Shown: positions 1-14,106 of the stretch, in pieces
Layout of the letters: each line of letters starts with the position of its first letter
Position numbering within the stretch: position 1 is the stretch's first letter
NCBI GenBank assembly: GCA_947184155.2
Contig: CAMXCT020001727.1
Coordinates: forward strand, 62,001 to 126,000
Source: Cladocopium goreaui
Lineage: Eukaryota > Sar > Dinophyceae > Suessiales > Symbiodiniaceae
Reading direction: 5' to 3'
DNA length: 64,000 nt
Translations under genes and position numbers: made by a program
The notes under the pieces: generated by a model
What the model saw: the letters and a program-made list of their open reading frames with translations, nothing else
Told to the model about the DNA's origin: nothing
The model's database searches: none

Positions 1-642
1 GAACATCCATTTCATGGAACGTCTAAGTCTAAGCAGTCTAACTGTTCTCTAAGAGCCTATAGTGGCACTCTACATTGACTACGAGCTGGGATTCCACAGT
101 AGGTCAGCGTTGGGTAGGTGGACCGTCTACCAGAAACAGGGCCAAAGTCGAATTCGTCTGACTACCCGCTGGTAATATAATATAGCCGTGGAGAATTATA
201 TATATATATGAAAAAACATATTTATCATGATTTATCTATTGAACCAATTTAAGGTATGATTTTCCCTTAAACTATGATAGTTCTCCAACCCGTCTCCAAT
301 GTCAACTAGGATCATCACGGGGCGGCAAATAGAATGTACCTCCGGACCCTCTGGTCATCCAATGTGGCTGGAAAACGCCTAGAAATGAAGGTTTTTTTCC
401 ATAGAACACCATCTATAAATGGTGGATTCTCCAGGTTTGATTACCGGAGGGTAGACACGGTTGATCTTGGAGCCACTTGGAGGTTTCTGAAATGGGGGGT
501 ACCTCCAAATCATCTATTTTAATAGGATGTTCCATTATAAACTATCCCCATTTTAAAATTATAAAAAAATGGGGGTTTCATCTATTTTATAAACTATCCA
601 GCTATTCAATTATCCCCATTTTTGGAAACCCCCATTTGGAGC

Positions 643-3600
643 CCAAGGTTCTTCGTCGTCGGGCTCTATCTCTTCGACATCTGCCGTCTGATCAACCTCC
701 TCTTCCTCTTCATCTTCGTCCTGACAGGGTAAATTGTCCAGCCTCTTAGCTGAAATTGAACCAAAATGATCCAACAAAAAGGACAGACACCGCTATTTTT
801 AAACTGTTCATGAGATCTTTCAAGTAGAAGTAGAATAGTGTTTTTTTTTGTTTTTTGGTCCAGAAGAACAATGTATACACATATGTTATATATTGAAATA
901 AATAATATCTATATATATATATAATATATTATATATGTGTGTGATATTCAAACGGGATGTGATAAAATTGAAATTGGGTTTGTCTGAATATAGGGCTACA
1001 GTACCTCCGAATCCAATGTCCACGTAGTTATGATGGGATGTGCGGCTAATCATCTTGTTCCCTAGTATTCAATGGCCATGCGGCATCTCCTTGTCCGACA
1101 AACTATCCCAATATATCACCATTGATACAATACATTCCTACAAATGTGTGGTTTGTTGTTTTATACCATGTCTTAATCTATAGATCCGCAACTCGGTATA
1201 CAACCCCAAACGCATCATCTCAAATTGGTTAGATGTTTGATGGTACATTACACTAACTTATTAGATTGGTTTCCCGATAAAACAAAACCAATTAATTAAC
1301 CATGGCATATATTCCCGAACGTATCATGTCTAGATTCTTGCCTTGCTATGCCTATCCGACATCTTATATCAAGTTGCTCAAGTACTCCAAGATTTGATGA
1401 TTTGATAAATCAGGGGATGTGGGATATTTATGAGATGGTATGTAAACATGTCATATTCCAAACATATCAATATCAAAATTCTTGACACACAATCCCCATG
1501 ACAAACTTTGCTTCGATCCCCATCGATGCTGAGACCTGAGACGCCCTTGACTCGCCTCCCGATTTTCCGAGACCTCTTCCAGGTCCATGACCTCCTTGGA
1601 CTTTGCGGGGATGTCATCCTGCCAGGGATACCATGGCGCCATCAGAGGGACAGTCTGAGGGCCCTGGCCCTGAAGCTGAGGGTCACCCAATCATTGGATC
1701 GTATGGCCAGTAGGCCACCCTTGAACTGTCAGGACACATTTATTATAACATCGACACTGGCACTCTCTCCGTTTGGATCCATTGTGGCATCCAAGACGTC
1801 TTAGCTTGACTTTGTCTGAAGATAGGGCACCCCCAAATTCTTAAATCCGTTGGTTGATCATCACATCACATCACCATTAAATCCCAATTGATCGCCATTA
1901 AATCAGCATTAAACCACCATTAAATCACAATTTACCATCATATCTCCTATATCCCCTCTAGAACATGCCGTCTACACTTGACCTCTTCCGCATCTTCCGT
2001 CAGCACTTCGTATGCCGCCAGTAGAGATTCCACATTTTTGCCTCGGCTTCGCCACCGTTTATCTGCCAGGCTTCGCCAACAGTCAGTAAGGCCCGAAATG
2101 GCCCGAAAACCCTGAGTAATGAACCATAAATACCGTATGAATCTCATATGACTCATATTGTTGTTCTTGTTTTTTTTGAAATGGTGTCTTTCATGTGTTG
2201 AAAACACTTGATCCGAATATTTGTTTGTATACTTAGATCTGGTTCTGAAATAGACATGATTTTGAAATGCGTTTGACAATCGGGTTTTAACCATAATGAC
2301 TCAACTCCATGACCCATCAGGTTGTGTGTGTGTGCACCTCTCCGGTCCTTGCAGCTTGAGGAGCCCCACAAACAATTTCAGTCCTCAACATGTTGACCTA
2401 AGCCAGCGAGGGTCACGGCACTCGGGGCTTGAACAACTCAACCCTGAAGAATTTTAAAGTGATGTTGGATCATCAGCCCATTCTGTTTTTGGAAAAAACA
2501 ACTATAGGATTTAGGGGAAATCACCAAGCAGACACTGGTTTTTCCTGGTGGAAAAACCACCTGTTTCCAACTTCCTTGGGATTCTCAAACCCTGGCCATA
2601 AACCGACCATGACTGGGGATGGCTTGCACCAATAAAATGGTGATCTTGGTGATGAATGGCTTGACCACATTAACCCGTTCTGGCCCTAGGCTTCCATGCT
2701 GGACCTGCAGGTAGTGGCTCTTCACCAGGAGCCACACTCACACGTTGGGACCTAGGCCACCCATGCGGTATCTGATGAAGCACGTGTATAAATGGCTACC
2801 CTCTCATGAACAAGCGGCAGTGGAAAACCAACATTTCGACCAAGAAAATGGTTTCTAGATGGATAGAGACCTTGACATACCTTGACCTTAAGTGGTGCAT
2901 TTCAGCTGCAGGGAGGATAGGCTTCCCGGCGGCGCACCCGCAGGGCCCTTGGACCACTCCAAACGGAGCACCTGTGAAGTCTGCAGGGGTGACTATGACG
3001 ACATCCGATGAATCAACTTCAAATAATGATTTGAGTTGAACAAAGGATACCTACATCGAACAACTCTGAACCTGACAAACAACTCCTCATCATAATCAAC
3101 ATAATGAAAAATCATCATTGCCATCATCATATTCATCTTCCTCATATTCCTCATCGTCCTCATTGTCTTCATCAAAATAATCATAATCAAAATCATAATC
3201 ATCATTATCATCATCATCATCATCATCCTTATCCTGCACTTCCATCTCCGCTAGTAACAGCCTCCGCCAACGGAACGAGATGTGGCCCGTAGATCGCGAA
3301 CTGCGGCACGGGCTTCTCCTCCTCTTCCTCTGGATCTTCATCCTGAAGCTGGGCCCTTGGGATGCTGGACCCGTGGGGACGCATTAACAGGGCATCAGAG
3401 GATAGTTCCATCAAATCATCACTGGGGATCAACGCCTAAACCGTAAGTGCCCAGGAATGGGACCTGACCAACCTGACCAACCAATTTCTATGGGGTTTAT
3501 CTCGAAATGAAGATTTAATCACCCAACATGGGGGATTTAAGTGATTCTTCAACGATCAAACGTTTGATTTCTATCTACCCTCTGGTAAAATAACATAACT

Positions 3601-6600
3601 ATGGGAAATCACAATGTTTGCCTATACATGGCAGACTAAGCTGTTGTCGAACTGCCCGGCCTCCAAATCGCTGAGGTCGTCCTCATCCTCTTCCTCAGAC
3701 TCTTCCTCCTCTTCCTCAGGGTCACGACTGCCGCGAGGCGACAAAATGGTCAAACATATTTGCCCCAATAAATAGTTGATGGCAACTATAGTTATATAAT
3801 AATTATAACTATATATGGAGAGAGAAAATGAGTTCTATACCATGTTTCTGCCAAATAATAGAAACATATGGCTACCCCAACTATTCCAAGGGCGCGCCTC
3901 CACCGGGAATTTGGCGCGAATCAGGCGCTTGCGCAGTGCGATCTCCTAGTGGTTGAATGATTTGGTTAAGAGCCTTAAGGGTAAACCCTGAAAGCCTGGT
4001 GAACATGAAAATATAGCTGGCAAAGAGATGTTTATCTTTCTTATTTAACCCCTCTTATATCAAAATGATAGGTTCTGATCCATCCACATTTGGTAGTACT
4101 TGAAAACCACCAGCCAGCCAAGGTGGCAAACTGGCGAACCAATTTCATCTCTGCTCCCCAGGATTTCTTCTAGTTTTCGATCCATTTGCATCGAGTGTAT
4201 CCCAAGTAGTGCTTCAACATGTCGTTGAAACATCATGAAGTCATGATCATACAAAGTGGCGCCCCAGTTACAAGATGTTACAAGTGGGCTTTTTGTGTCC
4301 CCCAACTCTTCAAAAAAATGGAGGTTTCCTGAAATAGTAGCCCCAAATCATCCATTTTCATAGGATCTTCCATGAGTTCAACCAATATCAACCATCCAAG
4401 CGAGCTTGGGGTAGCCCCAATGGGATTGCGCGGCGCAGCCCTCCAGTCAGATCGTGGGATCCCGGGATCCCGCACCAGGCTGGGTCTCAGCTGCCTTGCT
4501 CGACCCCAGAGGAGCAAGCCGTAGCTGGCCATCCAAAAGGCCGGCGCGAAATTCCTGGAGCTAGGTGGGCAACGTTTTTAAAGGCAAAGAAATGGGTGAA
4601 CTGGGAGAGTTTCTGAAGGCTTTCTGAGGTGAAATTCGTAACTATTGACAGACTATTGAGTTTAAACTATGCAGAGTTTATGGTGATGGGATAACCTAGG
4701 AGTTCATTAATGTGTTCATGGCTTAAACCAATTGACTTTAACTGCTGGATTATCCTTGAAAGAGATGGTCATGAATCCCAAGTTTTGGAACTAGAGTTGT
4801 TTGTTCATGAGCTGAAGGTCCATAGGTTGGACGCCTTCTGTGAATCCTCTCCAAAATCTGAGGGGATTGACACACATATAGATGCCCTGATGATTCACAA
4901 GCCCCTGGTTGGTTTTGATGATTTTTGATGCGAAGGTTCATGAATCATCCAATACCTGTTCATAATCAAAAAACCAAAACAACAAGCACCTACTAGTAAA
5001 TGTGATCCCAAAGTTCACACATCTACCAATAAACGTGGGGGGTTTGAATGGGTGGTAAGCAAGGGACTGGGATTTCAGAACGGCGTTAAACATGCATAAT
5101 TTATGTCAAGCCTGGATTAAGATACCACTGGCGGATTTTGTTGGAAGGCACTAATGATCACTAATGAACACAAGCACTCTTGGGGGGGAGTCATCCGAGT
5201 TTATCGGCCAGGACTTATACTGTGAGATTGACTTGTCAGAACCTGGGCAGTAGATCTACGAGTCTTTTGAATATCTAGCTTCGAAAACAACAAATAAACT
5301 CACTTTGGAAACTCAAATCTGCTTTTAGCAAAGCAACCACATCACACCAAACCAACCCATGCTTGAGTGGAATTATTGACCCTTCCAGGACGGATTTCCA
5401 GTTGAAAATATGACATAATTCCGGTATTTGGTTGGCCCTTATTAGTTCATGACACTTTAGGACCATGATTTTGATAGATTTCGATCAACATCACGAATTT
5501 GATTGGATTGTAGTTTAAAAAAACTAGACCCCAAATGAGCAGTGTTCAAACTCCCTGTCCTTTTCCCATTTGTTGTTGGTTAAATGGTCAAATACCCAAC
5601 AAACCGCAGTTTTGTCTAACAATCCCCTAGCCTGATGGACCATGGGAAAAACGCGATTCCAGGTGATCCGGGCGTAACTGGGTGATGTATAAGCCACGTA
5701 CTGTCCCCAAGTAAGTACAACTCATTTCTAACTATAGTTAAGTCAACTCACAAACCATGGCCCATGCAAGGATGGTTTCTAGTAAGCCCCCTAAGTGGCT
5801 TACCCCATGTATATACATATATCATATATATATATATAAAACTAAAAAAGTTGGGTTACCCTCTGGTAATTTAACATAGCTATTGAACATGGCCATGGAT
5901 AGTTCGTTGATTCACCATGATTCACCCATTCAAAATGGTGGAACATCAGGTTTTTCCATGGATCCACCTTGGCTGCGTGCGGCTGATGGAGGCCGCCATT
6001 GCCAAGAAATCCTACGGCAATCCCATCCCACGAATCCGAAGTAGTTAACCTATCCCTGGTCAGAAGTGGAATAAGCATGGTTAATCCACTTATAACTAGC
6101 GTTATAACCTACTTATAGTAAGTGGAATAAAGCACCACGTACCATGAAATCTGATAATTGATAGTTTAATTTGTTAATGATCATATTTGTCAGCCTAGAT
6201 TACATAAACCAAAGTAGAGTATAGTATACGATGGCAATATTATTAAACCTGCTTGATTATTGATTATCAAAGCAAATCGTTTAAACATAAATAAACATAA
6301 ACCTACTAATTGGCAATATAACATCCATCTATATTGGTAATTACTTTTTACCAATCATTGTCAATACAATTGGTGTTGTGGTAAGTTTCTGATGAATGGC
6401 AATACCAATGGTCACATGGTAATAAAAACATCTCCAAGTCATCGCCGGGTTGTCATTGGGTTGTATAATCTGGCGAAAAAAAAACAATGGATATTAGCCA
6501 GTTACCCTCTGGTAATTGAACATAACTATGGACAACCACCATTTATAGTGAATTTTCCCATGAAAAATGGTGATTTTCCATACACATATTAGTATATGTT

Positions 6601-7398
6601 AGTTTACCAGAGGGTACCAACTGGAATGCACATCCAGTTGAATACTGCTGAAAGTGACTCGTGAGAAGGGTCACGAGTACGCGGTGATGAGCAAAAGATG
6701 TTGTTGTTTAGGATGCTTTAGATAGTTCGATGTTTTTGCATCATTCTAAGCGTCAAACTGTTCGCACATAGCATGGTGGGAAGATTATTTCAAAAAGTGC
6801 AAGGTGCCCAAAACGTGAGTTTTAGCTCATCCGGTGGTGCGGCGGTTTCCAAAACCACATTCTAAGTTCCGCTTGTGGCATATACATTGTTTTTGCGTTA
6901 CGGTATATGTAGTTCACCAGACCTCTCGAGTAAGGGTTTCTGTATGGACCTTTAGGTCCTTTCTCATGTCAACCCTGGAGCAATAGACACTGCTGACTAT
7001 GTAATTGGCAAACCCCTCAAAATAGAGACTAATTATGACTAATTACTAATTACTATTAACATGTGTGCTCACGCTAGTGGTAATACAAATGCAATTAAAT
7101 GTATATATATATACATATTATGTATATATATATGATTATATATGTGGTGATTGACTTGCCTGATTGTTTAGCATGTATTTACATAAATGAACAGATAATC
7201 GTATCAACATACAGAAAAAAATAAGGAAGAGGTCCATTGACAGCATTGAAGGAAACACATTAAAATCATTTAAACAGGTAGCTACACACATATCAAATCA
7301 ATGGTTCATTCTAATGGTATTTATTTGTAGATAGCTTAGCTAGGAACCCCCTCCTTGGCACAGCCGATGGCACCACAGAGCCGCAGCTGCACATAGGC
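643..7398 (-). CDS. Unidentified acidic protein, 11 phase-consistent exons
   Basis: Exons: 7398-7354, 6011-5968, 5677-5641, 4554-4495, 3945-3898, 3714-3661, 3342-3262, 2980-2926, 2062-1983, 1669-1574 and 720-643. All ten junctions are in phase, giving about 226 residues. Segments in order: AYVQLRLCGAIGCAK, DFLAMAASISRTQP, YARITWNRVFPM, EFRAGLLDGQLRLAPLGSSK, EIALRKRLIRAKFPVE, EEEEESEEEDEDDLSDLE, QFAIYGPHLVPLAE, TSQVLRLEWSKGPAGAPP, KNVESLLAAYEVLTEDAEE, TVPLMAPWYPWQDDIPAKSK and DEDEEEEEVDQTADVEEIEP. Three Glu/Asp-rich blocks are separated by aromatic or basic stretches. Donors include GT, GC and GA. The N-terminus is not located. The last exon either ends at a GC donor or reads on about 11 codons to a stop near 610. 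No family recognised; the AAYEVLTEDAEE stretch faintly recalls the end of a J domain but is too short to claim. Confidence 0.7.
3576..3612. mobile_element. MITE end fragment
   Basis: One terminus only: taccctctggtaaaataac followed by ataactatgggaaatcac. Similar single ends occur near 5,859 and 11,330 and, more degraded, near 42,022 and 34,060. Confidence 0.55.
6503..6616. mobile_element. MITE, CCCTCTGGTAA family, complete copy
   Basis: Terminal inverted repeats TACCCTCTGGTAATT...GTTTACCAGAGGGTA, 114 bp, with TA at both ends as expected for a TA target duplication. The interior holds the inverted pair atggacaaccaccattta / aaatggtgattttccat. Confidence 0.85.
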
Positions 7399-9066
7399 CT
7401 GGCGGTTTCCCAGTTCGGAAAATGTCAAATGTGGTTAAAACAATAATAAACCATCCTCCAACTCACAATAAATAGGTGGCATAAACCATTTCCAAATGGG
7501 TGGTTTAGTATTGTTTTACCCACATTACAAATTTGCTGGGTAAAACACCGCATCGGACTGTTAGTTTAAGAGAGAACCAAGCAAGTAGGGGCAATCTCTT
7601 TGGATTTTAGCAGACAAACACAAACTTGAACATGAGGACTTTATACCAAAATCTGTGCGACACAAAACCGTGCTTCAAAAAAACAGGTATGTCAATCAGC
7701 AAAAAGAACATGTGTTTATAATTAGGTGTTTTTGGCAGGTTCATCAAAATATGAAGATTTCAGCCATCTAACAAGCCAAATTAATCCAAACCATGTTTTT
7801 CCCCTTTGATTTCTTAATGTGTCTATTTCGAACGAAACCTGGTCTACCATCAAATCGTGTTTCACCGTGCAATGGGGACTGGGGAATCATCTAGAAATGG
7901 CAAAAAGGAAGCAGCAAAAAATGTGTCCAACCAAACAACCGAATTATCAATTCTTACAGGTCAACCACACGCACATACATACATAAGCTATGCATGTCTT
8001 ACATATAGTGTAGAATTTTCAACAACATTAAATGGGGTTTGAATCAACAAACATGTGGAGTTGAACCAACCAATATTTAGTGGCATTGTTGGCTATAGAT
8101 CACATTCTATTGGATTATTATTATTAGTCCATTTTTCATGTTGCAAGCAAGAACAACTTCATCAACTGGGGCCCTTGGAGATGATCGATTTTTCAGTGCC
8201 GCAACGGCATCACATATATTTTGATCATCATCGTCATTATTATCATCATCATTGTTGCTGAATTATGGGCTTTCGGAGTTCGAGCTATTGAATCTCAAGT
8301 ATCACATGGGGTCCATCAGCCTTTTTCGTTGTCTAAAAATCTGCTTCTCATTTCTGGCACCACTTTCCCAAGGCCTGTGTGGATTGCCTGGCCGATGGAA
8401 CCCCGAAAATGGACGATCAAACGGGAAATTCACATGAACGAAAACCGGTTGTAATAAAATCCTCAAGTGTGCTGGGCTCGAGCTGGAAAGCCAGAACAAC
8501 AAATGACTGGTTGAAAAATGCAGGTCCAAGCTAGAAGATCCACAAAAATCACTTCCACTCTTCTGTGGGAGTTCTCTTCAGATTTCAACTTCCAACGCTC
8601 CCCAGCAGGCGAATTACCCCCTGGACTCCATGGTTTTACATCGGCAAACGCTTATAATTAGTGGCATTCATCCCGCGCGAAACGTGCAGAAAAATCCAAG
8701 GTCTTGACCCATCCCACCAAATATCGCCAGCGGGGTTGGAATTTCCATTGTTTATCGTTCCTTACTCAGAGTAGTCCATCATGTTTTTTCAAAAACCATC
8801 CCTGCGGTACGTTTTTTTTCATTCAACCAATGCCCCCCAGTCAGCAGACCCTCTCCCCAATACTACCAGCAACAACCAGTTTGTCTGGGCAATCTAAACC
8901 ACCGCCCAACATTAGCCTATTCTTGATTAAGACCAGCCATTATTAAACAATAATCTATCCCCCAAATGTTAAACACCCTCTTTTCTGGTACCAAATAAGT
9001 GTAAATCCAGTACTAAACCATGATTTCTTGAGGCTGTTTAAACATAAGGAAGGGACTACACCCAGC
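7399..9066. other. AT-rich intron or spacer, no supported gene
   Basis: Contains a short cat/tta trinucleotide run (about 8,221-8,256). A plus-strand stretch at 8,258-8,325 reads SEFELLNLKYHMGSISLFR but has no acceptor. Nothing else is supportable. Confidence 0.6.
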
Positions 9067-12000
9067 CTGCGCTTGAACCACCGGATCTCGTCTTCGGGCA
9101 ACAGCTCTGCCTGAAACAGCCAGGTACTGATCTGTACAGATATTATATGAATATATATGTATAGAAAATATATCTATACAAATACATATAAATATAAATA
9201 CAAAAAATATGGGTGGCGGACAAATTACTTACTACTCGCCATGGACATGGCCAAAGTGGGTGGTTCCCTAGCGGTTGTGGAGGTTTTAACACAAATTTGA
9301 ATATCCCAAGGCCACTCCTTTCTACTTTAGTCCTCCACTAATTTTGTCAGTTATTCATGAGATAGAATATATAGATAATTCAAAATATATATGTGATTAT
9401 AAAGGCAATAACGTATACATATATTTAAAAATAGATAAATAAAATATATAAATGTGACGATGTGTGTACAATAAACATTGCCCTTGTGTTACCTCTAAAC
9501 TGTACCGACAAACAAGCATATAATTATACGCAGTTTGAAATGTGTTTCCAAACAGAAGCAACTAGTCAGATGTGGCAGCATGTCACAAGTCAAGATATGG
9601 CAAGTAGGGACGTTCCGTTGTTCCTTTTCGAAGTAATGTTGCTTGCTTGTTAAATTGACAACAATACTACATGTATTTGCAAATGTACCATAGATAATTG
9701 CTAACACTTCAGGTTTTCAAACAATCATGTGTTTCTCTTTTGTAGTGAGAAAACACTCGAATGTAAAGGTGCCATTCTGGCAACCTCCAGAATGTCACCT
9801 GGCGATGAGAACCTCCAATGAGGTTGTCCATTGCCAGGTTTGATGGCAAAACCATTGCCAACCTTTGATACCCGGCAAGGAAGCAAAACATACACCAGCT
9901 CGTTGGTACAGTAGATACAGCCATTTACAACCAAACATATGCAAAAACGATCTATAGACACCAAGTCAATTATCTACAAATTGTCATGTTCCATGGTTAG
10001 ATTCAGTTACCAAAAGGGTGGAGTAAGCCATCAGGTGGTATAAAATGGTATAAACACTAGTAAACCATCCCATTAACCATTTGGGGTCATTTTACATCAT
10101 CCCATATATTGGTATACCCAATATTAAACCCCTCGTGGGGATTGTAATAAAACCCTCAATCAAACATACGGCAAGCTGGGAAATCCACAAACTAAATGGA
10201 TGTTTATAGGGAAAATCACCCCAAGAATGTTGATGAAACCGGAGGGTATGTATCTATCTATCTATCTATCTTTCTATCTTTCTGTCTATCTGTCTATCTA
10301 CCTCGCTATAAATACAAACTGGTATGGGCTTTAAATCGTCCCAAAAATTGGGTTTTCCCAAGGTTAAACCTCTAGTACTGGCGCGCTGCGGCCTGGTCCT
10401 GCGGAGCATCCTTGGGTTCAAAGGCGGAACGCCGAATGCCCTGCGACCTACATGTGCGAAGAGTCTAGGAGGATTGTGGTGAACATTAGCGTTACCTCCA
10501 GGAACATTGAAAATTGAAAGTAAAGTAAATCATGAAAATCTTTATTGATTTTGCCAAAAACAACATGAACATTCATGTATCTATCTTTTCTTTGGGGGAT
10601 AACCATAAACTTGCGAAAGGTCCTAAGATAGTTCCTAGGTAGTTGCAGTAGTTCAAACAAACCATCCTCCCAGTTTGACCCCGGGCATCATCAGTTTTGG
10701 AGAAAAGCAGTCCTCCAAGCCATTATTTGGATTATTTGGCAGGGTCTATGTTGATAGTGATGCGGCTACCAAATTGTGGGAATTATGTAGGTAATTATTT
10801 GGAGGCTCGGCCTTCAACCCAAACCATTATATCATTATATTGATCTTGATGACCCCAATATCCCAATGCAGCAATGAAGTTCTTTTGTTTACCCTCTTGG
10901 AACGTACTGTAAATATGATACCCAAGTGACTTATTGGAGTTTCAGCTCTGATATTGTTCACTGAAATGTCACGTTGACCCAGGATTTACCTATAAAAGGA
11001 GGCTGGCATTACCCCATGAAAAATCTCTCTATTAGGGTCCCCTCAGCAATTGCGGGATTGAATCCGCCGATGCACTCGTTTGCGAGCCAGGCATGCTTCA
11101 TCATTTTTCATCAAAGGAAATCATCTTTAAAAACGACTGCATTCAACACATATTAGAACTAGCCTAGTTGAACTAGCCATCTGGTTAAACAAGCCATCGG
11201 CATGGAACATTTGCATGAGACCGATGAGCTTCCATAGGAAAAATGATCTACAACGGGTGGGACCCACCTATTGCTTTGTTTATTTACTGTACTCGAAGTT
11301 AAAAACAACTACAAGCGACATGTATTTACATGTGCCATCTGGTAATTTAGCATAGCAACGGAAATTGGTCCATGTGTAGATGATTTACCTATTGTATCTC
11401 TGGCGATTTTACATAGCAAACTGTTACACTACCACATGATTGCGAGTAAAATAGCCACCATATTATATTAGATGGTTGAAACGCAATGTTTGTAAGGCTA
11501 CTATTGATATATCAAGGCTGTATTTTGGCTACTATATGTTTGAGTAGCCACTTTATATATATATATATATACCTAAGGCTACCCATTGATTCCTACCCAT
11601 TGATTACCCATTGGATTACTACCCATTATATATATATATATGTGTGTGAGTGTGTGTGTGCGTTTTAGCCACTATATATTATTATTACCCATTATATAAT
11701 TACCTAACGCTGCTTTGTCCAGCAGTGACACCACCCCTGGGGCTCCACGACTCATTCGCTTGCCATCGCACTTCCTCTGCCGACTGCGTCAACCACACCA
11801 GATCTGCGGCAGGGAATGGCATGGTCAATTTAACACTCCCCACACTTGACATATATATTTACATGTCAAAAACGGACTCCCATCTGTATAATATACGTTT
11901 CATGGAATTGCATTTATATATTTATATTTTGTACATGTGTATGCATAACATATCATAATATTAGGCAAATATCATATATGTGCATGCTTGCAGACACTGC

Positions 12001-12669
12001 ATATATACATATAAATATATGTGTGTATACATGCAACCAATTGCAAGTTGCAATCCAGTAACGTTTAAGGTTGAAACATATGATTATATATATATATATA
12101 CACCAGTAACCGTTGCTTGCGAGGCTTTGTAGTTTGAGGTCACCAAAAATCACCTCCACTGGATGTGCTTGGGGCAGTTGCATTGGCAACTAGTGATTGG
12201 CATTCCATATATTATATGCATGGCATAGTATGACCAAGCAGGATCAACATTGATCTTTACCAAGTAATGGGAATGCTGGGGTGCATTCGTGTTGTCGGTG
12301 GCACGTGGGTAGGGCTGCAACTGCAACTGCCTTACACCTTTTTGGCATTGGATACGCTGGTCTTTGCATGTGTCCGTGATGCTCAGTATCACACCTTTCA
12401 CGCATGCATATCATCATATTCATGCGAACTTATTTCTGATTAATCACATCCCCCTAATATGAACCTCCCCGTAAAAACTGTGGTCTAGGTGGAGATTTCC
12501 ACATAATTGGGACCATTAAGGGGGTGTTCAATATTCGGGGGATGGGATTATTCTCAATAATTATATAGTTACACATGCGTTTTTAACGCCAAAATTGAGG
12601 TGGACCAGGATGCTACAACCCAAATTGTCCACCTTAAGCAGTTCCTCGGTGACATCCGCCCGTTTCCCC
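9067..12669 (-). CDS. Four unidentified minus-strand exon candidates
   Basis: Exon 12669-12633 reads GKRADVTEELLK (GT donor). Exon 11803-11735 reads LVWLTQSAEEVRWQANESW then SPR (GT donor). Exon 10440-10399 reads GIRRSAFEPKDAPQ (GA donor; a GC donor 6 bp on is also possible). Exon 9110-9067 reads AELLPEDEIRWFKR (GC donor). Each has an AG acceptor and coding-like composition. Neighbouring phases do not all match, so small exons have been missed or some ends are misplaced. A further island at 11,050-11,095 is open on both strands (IAGLNPPMHSFASQ on plus, AWLANECIGGFNPAIAE on minus). They may link the exons at 14-16 kb with the acidic-protein gene at 7.4-0.6 kb. Function unknown. Confidence 0.45.
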
Positions 12670-14106
12670 CTGTCACACGGAATTTTCTTCTAGGAATGTG
12701 GGATCCAAGTCATCATAAATCATCCCCAGGCATCATGTACCAACTATGTGGAGGCTATGATCAACCGTCCCAAAAGGCTGGGACCCAACAACTACCATCG
12801 ACAAAGCGCAAAGCGGTGATGGTTTTTATCAAAGCGGATCCAACGGTACATGAGAGCCCCAGGGACTGGTATTCCAAGCAACTGGCTGGTGTACATCATG
12901 ACTGAAAGCCCTTGAGGTAACGGCAAGTCGTGCGTCCATTAATGATATTATAGCCACTGTGTACTGTCGTCAACCCGGCCCAAAAAAGAACAGATTGACA
13001 GTTTAAAGCAGTGTGGTTGATCTCATTTGCATCACACTGTGGAATCAGGTAAATGAGGCACGGCTTATGGCATTTGGCTTTGCCGCATCAATCCCTGCCC
13101 CCTAAAATCTCCCTTTGGACCAGGAGGTTCACTCCTTGGAAAAAAAAGGCGTCCATATACAGTCCTCTTTTTCCAGGACTACTTGGGGTCTGATCTTGAG
13201 GAATTCCATGATTCATGGAGGCACCTTTACTGAAGGATGGGATGTTTTTGATACGTTTGGTCATTTAGGCTTCACATTGACCAGCCACACCACTGGTTCC
13301 AGTAGGGCCTCTATCCAAAGATTGTATATGCTCAATTTTTAAAGATGTTTGAGGAATTATGAAGTTTGGGATTTTGCGTTGGACACTTATGGTTTCTTCT
13401 GGTAGTGTCCAAGCCTCGGCATTAAACAAACATGTAGACAAATGGTTCAAACAAATCCACTAGTGCTGACATGAGGGGACTGGGTTACAGAATTTTCTAC
13501 TTGGCCCCCAGCTTCAAACTGAAGGACAACATTTTCCAACCCAAATCCATCATAATCCTTTGCACCCTATGAACATATCCAAACAAATAGAATCCTTCAA
13601 TGAAGCTTCCTCCATGAAGGAAGGAATTCCTCAACATTTTGCATTCAAAAGTTGATGGACCTGTACTGGGAACATTCCGATTCTTATACACCCGGGCTGT
13701 ACATCATATTCATCGTAGAAGACGCCGCGCTTGTGAAGGGTTTTTTACTGAACCATTGGGTTTTGTTTTCAAACTTTTTCCTGCTTGTTGAGGTATAAAG
13801 AATGTCAAATCAATGTGTTACATGCCAATTTTCTATCATTTTTAGCCTCTCTCCCAACCCCTGCCGGAGGTTCAAATCTATTTTAACGTATGGCCAAGAC
13901 AAAAGAAAAAAAACATCCTCAACCCAGGGCACTAGGTCATCTTAGATGCATACTACTATCTAATATTTCGAAACTTGGTCCAGGCAATAGACCTTTAACT
14001 TTATCTTACCCGATTTCTGTCATTTTGGCTTCAACACAGTTTTGCAGTGAACCTACAGGATTCAATCTTGGTAGGGCTCAGTGGCCCCATCTGACAGACC
14101 AGGCAC
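12670..14106. other. Spacer or intron, no supported gene
   Basis: Mixed-composition DNA. Short plus-strand frames (for example around 12,820-12,905) lack splice context. A missing exon linking 14,107 to 12,669 could lie here. Confidence 0.5.

Noticed and set aside
1983-2062. J-domain similarity of AAYEVLTEDAEE
   Set aside because: No HPD motif in neighbouring exons and the match is too short.
14020-14040. Plus-strand cattttggcttcaa resembling the spliced leader
   Set aside because: It contains an extra T and has no downstream start codon or exon context. A similar degenerate match near 23,196 was also set aside.
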